This document shows positions 1 through 6,218 of a stretch of 9,051 nucleotides of DNA, piece by piece. The position numbers were made by a program, and so were the translations under genes. Origin of the DNA: an uncultured Clostridia bacterium (GTDB lineage Bacteria; Bacillota; Clostridia; Oscillospirales; Acutalibacteraceae); assembly GCA_947171615.1 (NCBI GenBank), contig CAMVYG010000080.1, positions 1 through 9,051 on the forward strand, in the 5' to 3' direction. Each line of letters starts with the position of its first letter. Position 1 is the stretch's first letter. Below the pieces are notes generated by a model. That model saw only the letters and a program-made list of their open reading frames with translations, did not search any database and had not been told where the DNA came from.

Positions 1-103
1 AAATTATAGGTTATCACTCAGCCGAATGTAGGGACCGGCCTCCGAACAGAGACCGTCCTTTGGCCGGTCCGTTGTCTTTGCAGGGGATGATAAATCATAA
101 TTT
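1..103. repeat. Imperfect palindromic intergenic repeat
   Basis: The core is a perfect 9-bp inverted repeat, GGACCGGCC at 32-40 and GGCCGGTCC at 62-70, with a 21-nt spacer. It is flanked by an AT-rich 16-mer in opposite orientations: AAATTATAGGTTATCA at 1-16 and TGATAAATCATAATTT at 88-103, which match at 13 of 16 positions once one is reverse-complemented. The whole stretch therefore behaves as a roughly 100-bp palindromic element. No T-run follows the core stem, so it is not a normal intrinsic terminator. It resembles the small palindromic repeats scattered between genes in Clostridia, but membership of a family is inferred. It may continue beyond the window's left edge. Confidence 0.55.
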
Positions 104-316
104 AGCAGCGCACTGCTGTACCCGATTCGGGAAAAAAGAAAGCGCTGATTGGAATTATGCGTTCCGGCCATTGGAGAAAGCTCTTGCGCACTTTTTCTAA
201 ACGACTAACAACCAATTCCTATCCGATTAGAAGAAATCGAGGACTATTTTTTGTGCACATTGCTTTAAAACAGAATATTAGCAAGAAAAAATTCATATAT
301 TTTCTTTGATTTCCCA
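104..316. other. Gene-free AT-rich spacer
   Basis: No coding region with a credible start and ribosome binding site is seen here. The stretch contains a nested inverted repeat, CAGCGC at 106-111 with GCGCTG at 142-147, enclosing a small CCCG/CGGG hairpin (121-124 and 128-131). A possible weak terminator follows at 217-252, listed separately. The rest is AT-rich sequence leading into the promoter of the EF-G-like gene. A small RNA is possible, but I recognise no RNA family. Confidence 0.5.
217..252 (+). terminator. Possible weak intrinsic terminator
   Basis: TCCT (217-220) plus CGATT (224-228) can pair with AATCG (235-239) plus AGGA (240-243) around a six-base loop, leaving a three-base bulge at 221-223. 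A run of six T residues follows at 247-252. The stem is AT-rich and bulged, so termination is uncertain. It could end a transcript entering from the left of the window, insulating the EF-G-like gene promoter. Confidence 0.3.
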
Positions 317-345
317 TTGTAATCCCCGGCAAAGTGTTATATAAT
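317..345 (+). promoter_or_regulatory. Sigma-A type promoter of the EF-G-like gene
   Basis: TTGTAA at 317-322 (4 of 6 matches to the -35 consensus) is followed after exactly 17 bases by a perfect TATAAT at 340-345. The predicted transcription start near 352 leaves a leader of about 90 nt before the ATG at 443. No other promoter of this quality is seen upstream of the plus-strand genes. Confidence 0.7.
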
Positions 346-406
346 TATCTATACCCTGGAAGTTGAATTGTGCAAAACGGGGAAAATCCGGCGGAACGCG
401 GCATTG

Positions 407-421
407 GGTTGCGGCGCAACC
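407..421 (+). promoter_or_regulatory. Leader hairpin just upstream of the ribosome binding site
   Basis: GGTTGC (407-412) and GCAACC (416-421) form a perfect 6-bp stem with a GGC loop. It ends about 9 nt before the AGGAGA ribosome binding site at 431-436. The position would allow it to tune translation initiation or act as a small control element, but a chance hairpin is possible. No T-run follows, so it is not a terminator. Confidence 0.35.
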
Positions 422-442
422 GGCCGTGGAAGGAGAATACAT

Positions 443-2512
443 ATGAACCAATATCAAGCGAAAAATATCGTAAATCTTGCAGTGGCGGGGCACAGCGGCT
501 CAGGCAAAACCTCTCTGGCGGAGGCCATGCTGTACCTTTCCGGGGCTTCTGACCGCCGGGGCAAGGTGGGCGAAGGAAATACCGTGTGCGATTACGATCC
601 GGAGGAGATCCGCCGGAAGACATCTATTTCCGCAGCAGTGGCTCCGCTGGAATGGAAAAATAAGAAGATCAATCTGCTGGACGCTCCCGGTCTGTTTGAC
701 TTTGAGGGCGGTTTGTGCGAAACCATGCGGGCGGCAGATACTGTGCTGGTGGTCATTTCCGGCAAGGACGGCATTTCCGTGGGAACGGAAAAGGCCTTTG
801 AGGCTGCGGAAAAACGGGGTCTGGCAAAGATTTTCTTCGTCAATGGTCTGTGCGATGAAAGCGCCCGGTTTTATCGGGTTTTTGAGGATCTGAAGGCCCA
901 GTTCGGCCCTTCTGTCTGTCCGGTGGTAGTTCCCTTTATTCAGGACGGGCAGGCCAATATCTATATCAACCTGTTGGAATATAAGGCCTATGATTATTCC
1001 GGCGGCAAGCCCGTGGCCGTTCCCATGCCGGACATGGGAGACCGGCTGGAGGGTTTGCGCACCGCTATCTATGAGGCTGTTGCCGAAACAGACGACGCTT
1101 TGTTTGAAAAGTATTTCGCCGGCGAGGAATTTACCCCGGAGGAAGTGATCGTAGGCGTCAGCAAGGGTGTAAAGTCCGGTACGATCACTCCGGTGTTCTG
1201 CGGGGACGCCATGCTCATGCGGGGCATGGAGCAGTTTATGGACGGTGTTGCCTGGCTTGCCCCCTCCGCCGAGGAAAAGGCGGCGGAACTGGCTGTGGAC
1301 GTGGACGGCAGCCCGGTGGAGATCCCTGTCAATGAGGACGGGGCCACTGTGGCGCTGGTGTTCAAAACCGTGGCAGATCCCTTTATTGGCAAGCTTTCCT
1401 ATTTGAAGGTCATTTCCGGTAAGGTCTCCACCGAGACGCCCCTTGTGAATATGCGCACCGGCAATACGGAGCGGGTAGGCAAAACCGTGATGATGCAGGG
1501 CAAAAAGCAGGTGGACGTAAAGTATATCGGCGCAGGCGATATCGGCGCGGTTCCCAAGTTTGCCGCGGTGAATACCGGAGATACCCTTTGCTCTCCCACC
1601 CGGAAGGTAACTCTGGAGGGTGTGGAATATCCTACCCCGGCTCTTTCCATGGCTATTGTGCCTAAAAACAAGGGAGAAGAGGATAAGGTAGCCCAGGGAA
1701 TGCTTCGCCTTTCCGAGGAAGATCCCACCTTGAAATTCTCCAATAATTCTGAAACTCACGAGTTGGTAGTGGGCGGTTTAGGCGAACAGCATTTGGATGT
1801 AGCAGTTTCCAAGCTGAAGGCAAAATTCGGCGTAGAGGTCACTTTGAAGACCCCCAAGGTACCCTACCGTGAGACCATTCGCAAAACTGTACAGGTACAG
1901 GGCCGCCATAAAAAGCAGACCGGTGGTCACGGGCAGTTCGGCGATGTATGGATCGAGTTTTCTCCCTGTGACAGCGATGGGCTGGAATTCAGCGAGCGTG
2001 TGGTAGGCGGCTCTGTTCCCAAGGGCTTCTTCCCCGCAGTGGAGAAGGGCCTGCGGGATTGTATCCTGAAGGGCCCGCTGGCAGGGTATCCGGTAGTGGG
2101 CCTGTCTGCTGTGCTGTATGACGGCTCCTATCATCCTGTAGATTCTTCTGAAATGGCGTTCAAGACCGCGGCCTCCATTGCTTACCGGGATGGATTGCCC
2201 AAGGCGAACCCTGTGCTTTTGGAGCCCATTGGTCATCTTCGGGCCACTGTGCCGGACGGTAATATGGGCGATGTGATGGGTGAGGTCAATAAACGCCGGG
2301 GCCGTGTGCTGGGTATGGAGCCTGCCGGAGCAGGCCGCCAAACAGTAGAAGGGGAGGTTCCCATGGCGGAAATGCATGATTTCTGTACCTTCCTGCGGCA
2401 GTGCACCCAGGGCAGGGGCAGCTTTACCTTTGACTTTGAGCGATATGAGGAGGCTCCCGGCAACGTATCTCAAAAGGTGATCGAGGAGGCCAAGGCCGCA
2501 AGCGGCGAATAA
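443..2512 (+). CDS. EF-G-like translational GTPase homologue (second-type EF-G)
   Basis: This 689-residue protein has the full EF-G layout: G domain, domain II, domain III, domain IV (starting near the GGHGQFG motif at 494-500) and a C-terminal domain V, and EF-G length. The P-loop is intact, GHSGSGKT at residues 16-23, the form seen in the EF-G-like branch rather than canonical FusA (GHIDAGKT). Other GTPase motifs are altered: RKTSI (58-62) replaces RGITI, DAPGLFDF (80-87) replaces DTPGHVDF, and NGLC (134-137) replaces NKMD. Canonical EF-G drives ribosome translocation and recycling in the cytoplasm. Whether this one does so, or has a regulatory or stress role, is open. The ATG at 443 is chosen because AGGAGA (431-436) precedes it. 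An in-frame TTG at 368 would add 25 unconserved residues and lacks a ribosome binding site. The gene has its own promoter and terminator, so it is probably monocistronic. Family assignment is firm; function is not. Confidence 0.9.
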   Translation: MNQYQAKNIVNLAVAGHSGSGKTSLAEAMLYLSGASDRRGKVGEGNTVCDYDPEEIRRKTSISAAVAPLEWKNKKINLLDAPGLFDFEGGLCETMRAADTVLVVISGKDGISVGTEKAFEAAEKRGLAKIFFVNGLCDESARFYRVFEDLKAQFGPSVCPVVVPFIQDGQANIYINLLEYKAYDYSGGKPVAVPMPDMGDRLEGLRTAIYEAVAETDDALFEKYFAGEEFTPEEVIVGVSKGVKSGTITPVFCGDAMLMRGMEQFMDGVAWLAPSAEEKAAELAVDVDGSPVEIPVNEDGATVALVFKTVADPFIGKLSYLKVISGKVSTETPLVNMRTGNTERVGKTVMMQGKKQVDVKYIGAGDIGAVPKFAAVNTGDTLCSPTRKVTLEGVEYPTPALSMAIVPKNKGEEDKVAQGMLRLSEEDPTLKFSNNSETHELVVGGLGEQHLDVAVSKLKAKFGVEVTLKTPKVPYRETIRKTVQVQGRHKKQTGGHGQFGDVWIEFSPCDSDGLEFSERVVGGSVPKGFFPAVEKGLRDCILKGPLAGYPVVGLSAVLYDGSYHPVDSSEMAFKTAASIAYRDGLPKANPVLLEPIGHLRATVPDGNMGDVMGEVNKRRGRVLGMEPAGAGRQTVEGEVPMAEMHDFCTFLRQCTQGRGSFTFDFERYEEAPGNVSQKVIEEAKAASGE

Positions 2513-2522
2513 AAGTGAGAGG

Positions 2523-2555
2523 AAACGGGGCCGCCGGAAGGAGGCCTCGTTTTTT
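2523..2555 (+). terminator. Intrinsic terminator of the EF-G-like gene
   Basis: AACGGGGCC (2524-2532) pairs with GGCCTCGTT (2543-2551) through nine pairs including one G-U, with a ten-base loop. The right arm runs into six T residues (2550-2555). It lies just after the stop codon and separates the EF-G-like gene from the downstream sugar genes. Since I see no clear promoter between it and the esterase, some read-through or a non-consensus promoter is likely. Confidence 0.75.
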
Positions 2556-2622
2556 GAAGAAACCGGGAAAAAGCTGACTCCAGAAAAAGTTTGTGGTTCC
2601 CGGAAGGAAAGGAATATAAAAC

Positions 2623-3387
2623 ATGGCAAAATTGAAGATCGACCTGTTTTTGAACAGCTTGAACCGGCACGGCAGCTTTGAAATGATCCTGCCAAACGAT
2701 ATGCCCAATGAAAGCGGGCGGCCTATGAAAACGGTATTTCATTTACATGGATACACTGGAAAAGCGGAAAGCTGGGTGCCGGAGGAGCTGGTGCAAAAGT
2801 ACAATATCGCGGTGGTCAGCCCCAATGGAGAAAATGGTTTTTACTTAAATGGCCTTTCCACAGGGCACAACTATGCTTCTCTGGTAGGCGAGGAGCTGGT
2901 TTCTTACGTGCGGAAAACCTTTGGCCTGGCAAAAACGCCGGAGGAGACCTATATCATGGGAATTTCCATGGGCGGCTTTGGCGCGCTCCGCACAGCGCTG
3001 GCATATCCCGAGGTGTTCGGCAAAGCGGCGGGAATGTCCTCTGCTCTCATTGTTCACGGGATCGCCCATATGAAGGAGGGCGAAAGCAACGAGATGGCAA
3101 ACTACGCCTATTATCATGAATGCTTCGGCGACCTGGAAACAGTGGAGGAAAGCAGGAACAACCCGGAAACTCTGGTAAAGGAGCTGAAAGCGGCGGGAAA
3201 GAAGCTGCCGGAGCTTTATCTGTGCTGCGGGTCTGAGGATTTCCTCATCGAGCCGAACCGCCAGTTCCATCAGTTCCTGACAGAGCAGGAGGTTCCTCAT
3301 GAATACCACGAAAGCCCCGGCATTCACGATGTGAAGTTCTGGAGTGAATACGCCCCGAAGGCCGTGGAGTGGATGTTTAGAGAGTAG
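2623..3387 (+). CDS. Putative esterase-family alpha/beta hydrolase (acetyl or feruloyl esterase type)
   Basis: This 254-residue protein fits the putative esterase family (PF00756-like, tributyrin and acyl-xylan esterases). The nucleophile elbow GISMG is at 113-117 with Ser115, inside the longer GISMGGFGALRTALAYPE stretch typical of the family. The HGYTG segment at 42-46 supplies the usual oxyanion-hole region. Likely triad partners are Asp206 (CGSEDFL) and His235 (SPGIHD). There is no signal peptide or membrane segment, so it should be cytoplasmic. The start is supported by a purine-rich AAGGAAAGGA (2604-2613) upstream of the ATG. The following gene is a GH39 glycosidase 126 bp downstream on the same strand, which suggests the esterase removes acyl groups (acetate, ferulate or similar) from imported hemicellulose oligomers. 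The substrate is inferred from context. S-formylglutathione hydrolase is a related alternative but fits the neighbourhood less well. Confidence 0.85.
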   Translation: MAKLKIDLFLNSLNRHGSFEMILPNDMPNESGRPMKTVFHLHGYTGKAESWVPEELVQKYNIAVVSPNGENGFYLNGLSTGHNYASLVGEELVSYVRKTFGLAKTPEETYIMGISMGGFGALRTALAYPEVFGKAAGMSSALIVHGIAHMKEGESNEMANYAYYHECFGDLETVEESRNNPETLVKELKAAGKKLPELYLCCGSEDFLIEPNRQFHQFLTEQEVPHEYHESPGIHDVKFWSEYAPKAVEWMFRE

Positions 3388-3394
3388 TTGTGGC

Positions 3395-3434
3395 TGTTAG
3401 ATTAATGTGCAATGTACAAATTAGGGCAAAGGCG
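3395..3434 (+). repeat. Degenerate spacer motif shared with 8057-8077
   Basis: The 126-bp spacer between the esterase and GH39 genes carries TGTTAGAT (3395-3402) and AGGGCAAAGGCG (3423-3434). The spacer upstream of adenine deaminase carries TGTTAGAT (8057-8064) and AGGGCAAGGGCG (8066-8077) in the same plus orientation, with 20 more bases between the blocks here. This spacer also has simple near-repeats such as GTGCAATGTACAA and GCAATCAGCAATGAG. It is probably a decayed intergenic repeat; coincidence cannot be excluded. No clear promoter is seen in it. Confidence 0.3.
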
Positions 3435-3513
3435 ACTGATGAGCAATCAGCAATGAGTAGTGTGCAAGAAGGTCAAAGGATGGAAATTGAAAAAGCATAA
3501 CGGAGGAAATACC

Positions 3514-5082
3514 ATGGAGTTTACGATTTCAAAGGATTGCAAATCCTATCCCCATAAAAAGCATTGGCAATATTGTGTGGGCAGCGGTCACGCGCTGCTT
3601 GCGCTGCGTACCGATTATACCCGGCAGCTGAAATTTATCCATGAAGAGCTGGGGATCCGGTATGTTCGGTTTCATGGGATCTTCTGTGATGATATGAATA
3701 CGATCCATACGCTTTCGGATCTTATGCCTCTGCCCGGCGGGGAGCAGTTTACCGAGCAGAGCTTTCATGCCTGCGGCGTGGCCTATGACAATGTATTGGA
3801 AGCGGGTATGAAGCCCTTTGTAGAGCTGAGCTTTATGCCGCAAAAGCTGGCGGCAAGAGACGACAGGGGTATGTTTTTTTACAAGCCCTGCATTTCTCCG
3901 CCTGCCGATTATGAAGCCTGGGCAGAGTATATCAAAGCCTTTGTCCGTTTTCTGGAGCACCGGTATGGCCCGGAGGAAGTGAGGACTTGGCCCTTTGAGG
4001 TATGGAACGAGCCGGATCTGCCTGTGTTCTTTTCCGGAACCAGAGATGAGTATTTTAAGCTCTATGAGGTCACAGCCAGGGCAGTGAAATCCGTGGATTC
4101 CGCGCTCAGGGTGGGCGGCCCTTCCACCAGCGGCAGCAAATGGGTACGTTCTTTTGTAGAATTCTGTGAAAAAAACCAGGTGCCGGTAGATTTTATTTCC
4201 ACCCATCAGTACGCAGGCGACCCCATAGGCGGAGTAGAGGATCAGGGCGATATGGAAGGCGGCGAGGCCCCGGATTTTCACTTTGAACTGCCTGACCTCA
4301 GCGCTGTGGAGGAAAAGACTCTCCTTGCCGGACAGCGGGCTATTATGCCGGATCAATCTGAGCTGAAGGATATTCCCAACGATATCTTCCTGAAAAATTC
4401 CGCCATTGTAAAAGAACAGGCCAAGGGCTTGCCAGTGTACTATACTGAATGGAACGAGAACGCCGGTTTTTCTTCTTATACCAATGATACGCGGAAGGTA
4501 GCGGCCTATGATGTAAAAGCCGCGCTGGATGTGGCGGAACATGTGGATGGCTCCAGTGTCTGGTGCTTCAGTGATATTTTTGAGGAGCTGCACCCCTTTC
4601 CTCAACAGTTCCACGGGGGATTCGGCATGCTCACCCAGGATGGGATTCCCAAGCCGGTATTTTACGGCATGAAGATGCTGGCTGCGGCGGGGGAAGAACG
4701 GCTGGAGCTGGGAAAAGACGCCACCGAAGGGGAGATCGGTATTGCCGCGTTTCGGAGGACAGGAGAAACGCAGGTGCTGCTGTTCCGCCAGAAAATGAAA
4801 AATTCAGCACTGCCGAAGGAGCAGGCAGTCATCCGGCTGGAATGGGAAAGAGAGCCGGGGCGGGTCACGGTTTCCCGCATCGATGAGGAGCACTGCAATC
4901 CCCTGAAGGTATGGGAGGAAATGGGATGTCCTCAGGATCTGAACCGGCAGGAAATAAAAAGCCTGAAGGAAAAAACTGCCCTGCGGCGGGAGCTCTGGCC
5001 CTTTACCTGGGAAAATGGGGTCCTTACCATTACCGCTGAACTTGGTGTAAACGATCTTTATTTCATCGAGATTGAGGCCTAA
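3514..5082 (+). CDS. GH39 family glycoside hydrolase, probable beta-xylosidase
   Basis: This 522-residue protein has the GH39 pattern: a (beta/alpha)8 barrel with an acid/base glutamate after strand 4 and a nucleophile glutamate at strand 7, then a C-terminal beta domain (about 400-522). The acid/base is Glu166 in FEVWNEPDLP and the nucleophile is Glu312 in YYTEWNENAG. The strand-1/2 segment RYVRFHGIFCDDM (49-61) and STHQY (229-233) also match the family. GH39 enzymes cut beta-1,4-xylose units from xylo-oligosaccharide ends with retention; alpha-L-iduronidase is the other classical activity. No signal peptide is present, implying action on imported oligosaccharides. The spacing between catalytic glutamates is 146 residues, against 117 (Glu160 to Glu277) in Thermoanaerobacterium XynB, owing to an acidic insertion around 236-300. 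The ATG at 3514 has GGAGG at 3502-3506; an in-frame upstream start at 3460 lacks a ribosome binding site. Probably co-transcribed with the esterase. Exact substrate is inferred. Confidence 0.88.
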   Translation: MEFTISKDCKSYPHKKHWQYCVGSGHALLALRTDYTRQLKFIHEELGIRYVRFHGIFCDDMNTIHTLSDLMPLPGGEQFTEQSFHACGVAYDNVLEAGMKPFVELSFMPQKLAARDDRGMFFYKPCISPPADYEAWAEYIKAFVRFLEHRYGPEEVRTWPFEVWNEPDLPVFFSGTRDEYFKLYEVTARAVKSVDSALRVGGPSTSGSKWVRSFVEFCEKNQVPVDFISTHQYAGDPIGGVEDQGDMEGGEAPDFHFELPDLSAVEEKTLLAGQRAIMPDQSELKDIPNDIFLKNSAIVKEQAKGLPVYYTEWNENAGFSSYTNDTRKVAAYDVKAALDVAEHVDGSSVWCFSDIFEELHPFPQQFHGGFGMLTQDGIPKPVFYGMKMLAAAGEERLELGKDATEGEIGIAAFRRTGETQVLLFRQKMKNSALPKEQAVIRLEWEREPGRVTVSRIDEEHCNPLKVWEEMGCPQDLNRQEIKSLKEKTALRRELWPFTWENGVLTITAELGVNDLYFIEIEA

Positions 5083-5127
5083 AAGGGGAAGACCGAAAGC
5101 GCTTATATTAAAGCAGGGAATCAAGGA

Positions 5128-5160
5128 AGGGCAGGGCGCATAAGCGCCCTGCCCTGTTTT
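5128..5160 (+). terminator. Strong intrinsic terminator after the GH39 gene
   Basis: AGGGCAGGGCGC (5128-5139) and GCGCCCTGCCCT (5144-5155) form a perfect 12-bp GC-rich stem with an ATAA loop. It is followed by G and TTTT (5157-5160), then GTAATATTT. It sits between convergent gene sets: 46 bp after the GH39 stop and 30 bp beyond the end of the minus-strand operon. On the minus strand the stem is followed by TCCTTGATTCCC, which lacks a T-run, so termination in that direction would be weaker. Confidence 0.85.
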
Positions 5161-5184
5161 GTAATATTTCGTTTGCCCGGTAGA

Positions 5185-5499
5185 TCAGAGAAGAAGATAT
5201 CCGAGAATCAAAAGGGCGGTAAAAATGCCTCGAATGATATGATGACGAATATGAAAATTTCCACTGCGCCTGCCATTTTGGAAAGCGGCAAGGAAGATCA
5301 AAATACCGCCGGCTATGGCAGACAGCCACCCCCAGGAGCCCAAAAGCACCTGCAATAAAATGGCGGCAAGCAGCAAGGCGCTGCCACAGAGCATACAGGC
5401 GGGGGCTTCCCGCTCCTTTGTATGTTTTAGCTGAGAAACCGCCGCGATCACACACAGGATGGCATACAGGGCAGTTACGATATAAAGCGCATATTGCAT
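5185..5499 (-). CDS. Small hydrophobic membrane protein of unknown function
   Basis: This 104-residue protein is not one I recognise. It appears to have four membrane segments, about residues 3-22, 34-54, 56-73 and 86-104. A short charged loop (QLKHTKEREAP, 23-33) lies between the first two, and a basic, histidine-containing loop (NGRRSGNFHIRHH, 75-87) lies before the last. The C-terminus ends directly in the final hydrophobic segment. The ATG at 5499 is chosen because AAGGAG (5512-5507) precedes it by 7 nt. The ribosome binding site directly follows the TAA stop of the CPBP protease gene (5516-5514), leaving only 14 nt between genes, so translation of the two is likely coupled. A longer open frame reaches upstream into the protease gene but has no support. 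It could be a partner or substrate of the protease; that is speculation from position. Confidence 0.75.
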   Translation of the reverse strand: MQYALYIVTALYAILCVIAAVSQLKHTKEREAPACMLCGSALLLAAILLQVLLGSWGWLSAIAGGILIFLAAFQNGRRSGNFHIRHHIIRGIFTALLILGYLLL

Positions 5500-5513
5500 A
5501 AAGAAACTCCTTT

Positions 5514-6176
5514 TTAAGAGATTGTGGAAGAGCGGATCAGTACAAGACAGGAAAGCAGATTGTACACGCAGTGAGCCAGCATACAGCAAAAGAGGCAGCC
5601 GGTGTGAAGATAAAGCAGGCCTAAAACCAGGCCGCATACCAGCGCAGACAGCGTTTGAACCATATTAAAATGCAGCAGGGCAAACAGCAGAGAAGAGATA
5701 AGCAGTGCCGCTGCCGTACCGGTAAGGCTCTGCAGGCCGCCGAGCAGCAGACCCCGCATAAGAAATTCCTCCATGACAGGCGCGAGGAAACAGGCGTGAA
5801 AAAAACCTGCCGCCGGAGCGCTCATCAGCCTTTGCACACTTTCCGCATACCCGTTCTGGCTTTGCGGAAACAGCCTTTCCAAACATGGGTCAAGGCCCTG
5901 ATCCAAAATCAGAAAAAACAGAAAGGAGCAGCCCAGAGAAAGCAAAATACCGGAAGGAGACAGCCCATCAAATACCGGAACGCCATATCCTGATCGAAAA
6001 AGCAGGAAAAGAAAGGCCATGCTGCACAGGGAAAGAGTCAGAAGCTGAAGGAATTGAGCTGATTTCGGAAACCGTTTTCGCCAGATCATGATATCCAGGA
6101 GAGTGGAGAAAAGCAAAATTCCAAAGTAGAGAACGATCCAGGAAATAAGACCGCCGAGTGTAATATTGTTTTTCAT
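5514..6176 (-). CDS. CPBP family intramembrane glutamic endopeptidase (CAAX-protease-like)
   Basis: This is a strongly hydrophobic protein of 220 residues with several membrane segments. It has the three CPBP/ABI motifs (PF02517): EEFLMR at 136-141 (EExxxR), FALLH at 165-169 (FxxxH) and HCVYN at 202-206 (HxxxN). These supply the catalytic glutamate and metal- or water-binding residues in Rce1-type enzymes. The family cleaves peptides within the membrane, in bacteria often linked to bacteriocin self-immunity, peptide maturation or signalling; no substrate can be named here. Start choice is uncertain. The ATG at 6176 directly precedes the first hydrophobic segment, with a GGAAAGGA purine run about 14 nt upstream. 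A TTG at 6200 would add eight residues (MERTGLYF). The gene lies 42 bp downstream of adenine deaminase and 14 bp upstream of a small membrane protein gene, so it is probably in the same operon. Confidence 0.87.
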   Translation of the reverse strand: MKNNITLGGLISWIVLYFGILLFSTLLDIMIWRKRFPKSAQFLQLLTLSLCSMAFLFLLFRSGYGVPVFDGLSPSGILLSLGCSFLFFLILDQGLDPCLERLFPQSQNGYAESVQRLMSAPAAGFFHACFLAPVMEEFLMRGLLLGGLQSLTGTAAALLISSLLFALLHFNMVQTLSALVCGLVLGLLYLHTGCLFCCMLAHCVYNLLSCLVLIRSSTIS

Positions 6177-6218
6177 AAAATACAGGCCTGTCCTTTCCAA
6201 AGCACCTGGCTTGCGGTT

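Noticed and set aside
121..136. CCCG/CGGG hairpin next to AAAAAA as a terminator
   Set aside because: On the plus strand the stem is followed by A residues, and on the minus strand the T-run comes before the stem. Neither order fits intrinsic termination.
368..442. N-terminal extension of the EF-G-like gene from a TTG start at 368
   Set aside because: The 25 added residues do not resemble EF-G, no ribosome binding site precedes 368, and they cover the leader hairpin. The ATG at 443 has a good ribosome binding site and starts the conserved sequence.
500..1759. Long minus-strand open frame of 419 codons
   Set aside because: It lies entirely inside the well-supported EF-G-like gene, and its translation resembles no family I know. 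It is a shadow of codon usage on the other strand.
1778..2695. Minus-strand open frame of 305 codons
   Set aside because: It overlaps the EF-G-like gene, its terminator and the esterase start, with no recognisable domain.
3529..4614. Minus-strand open frame of 361 codons
   Set aside because: It is antisense to the GH39 gene, whose catalytic motifs are clear, and it lacks protein-like features.
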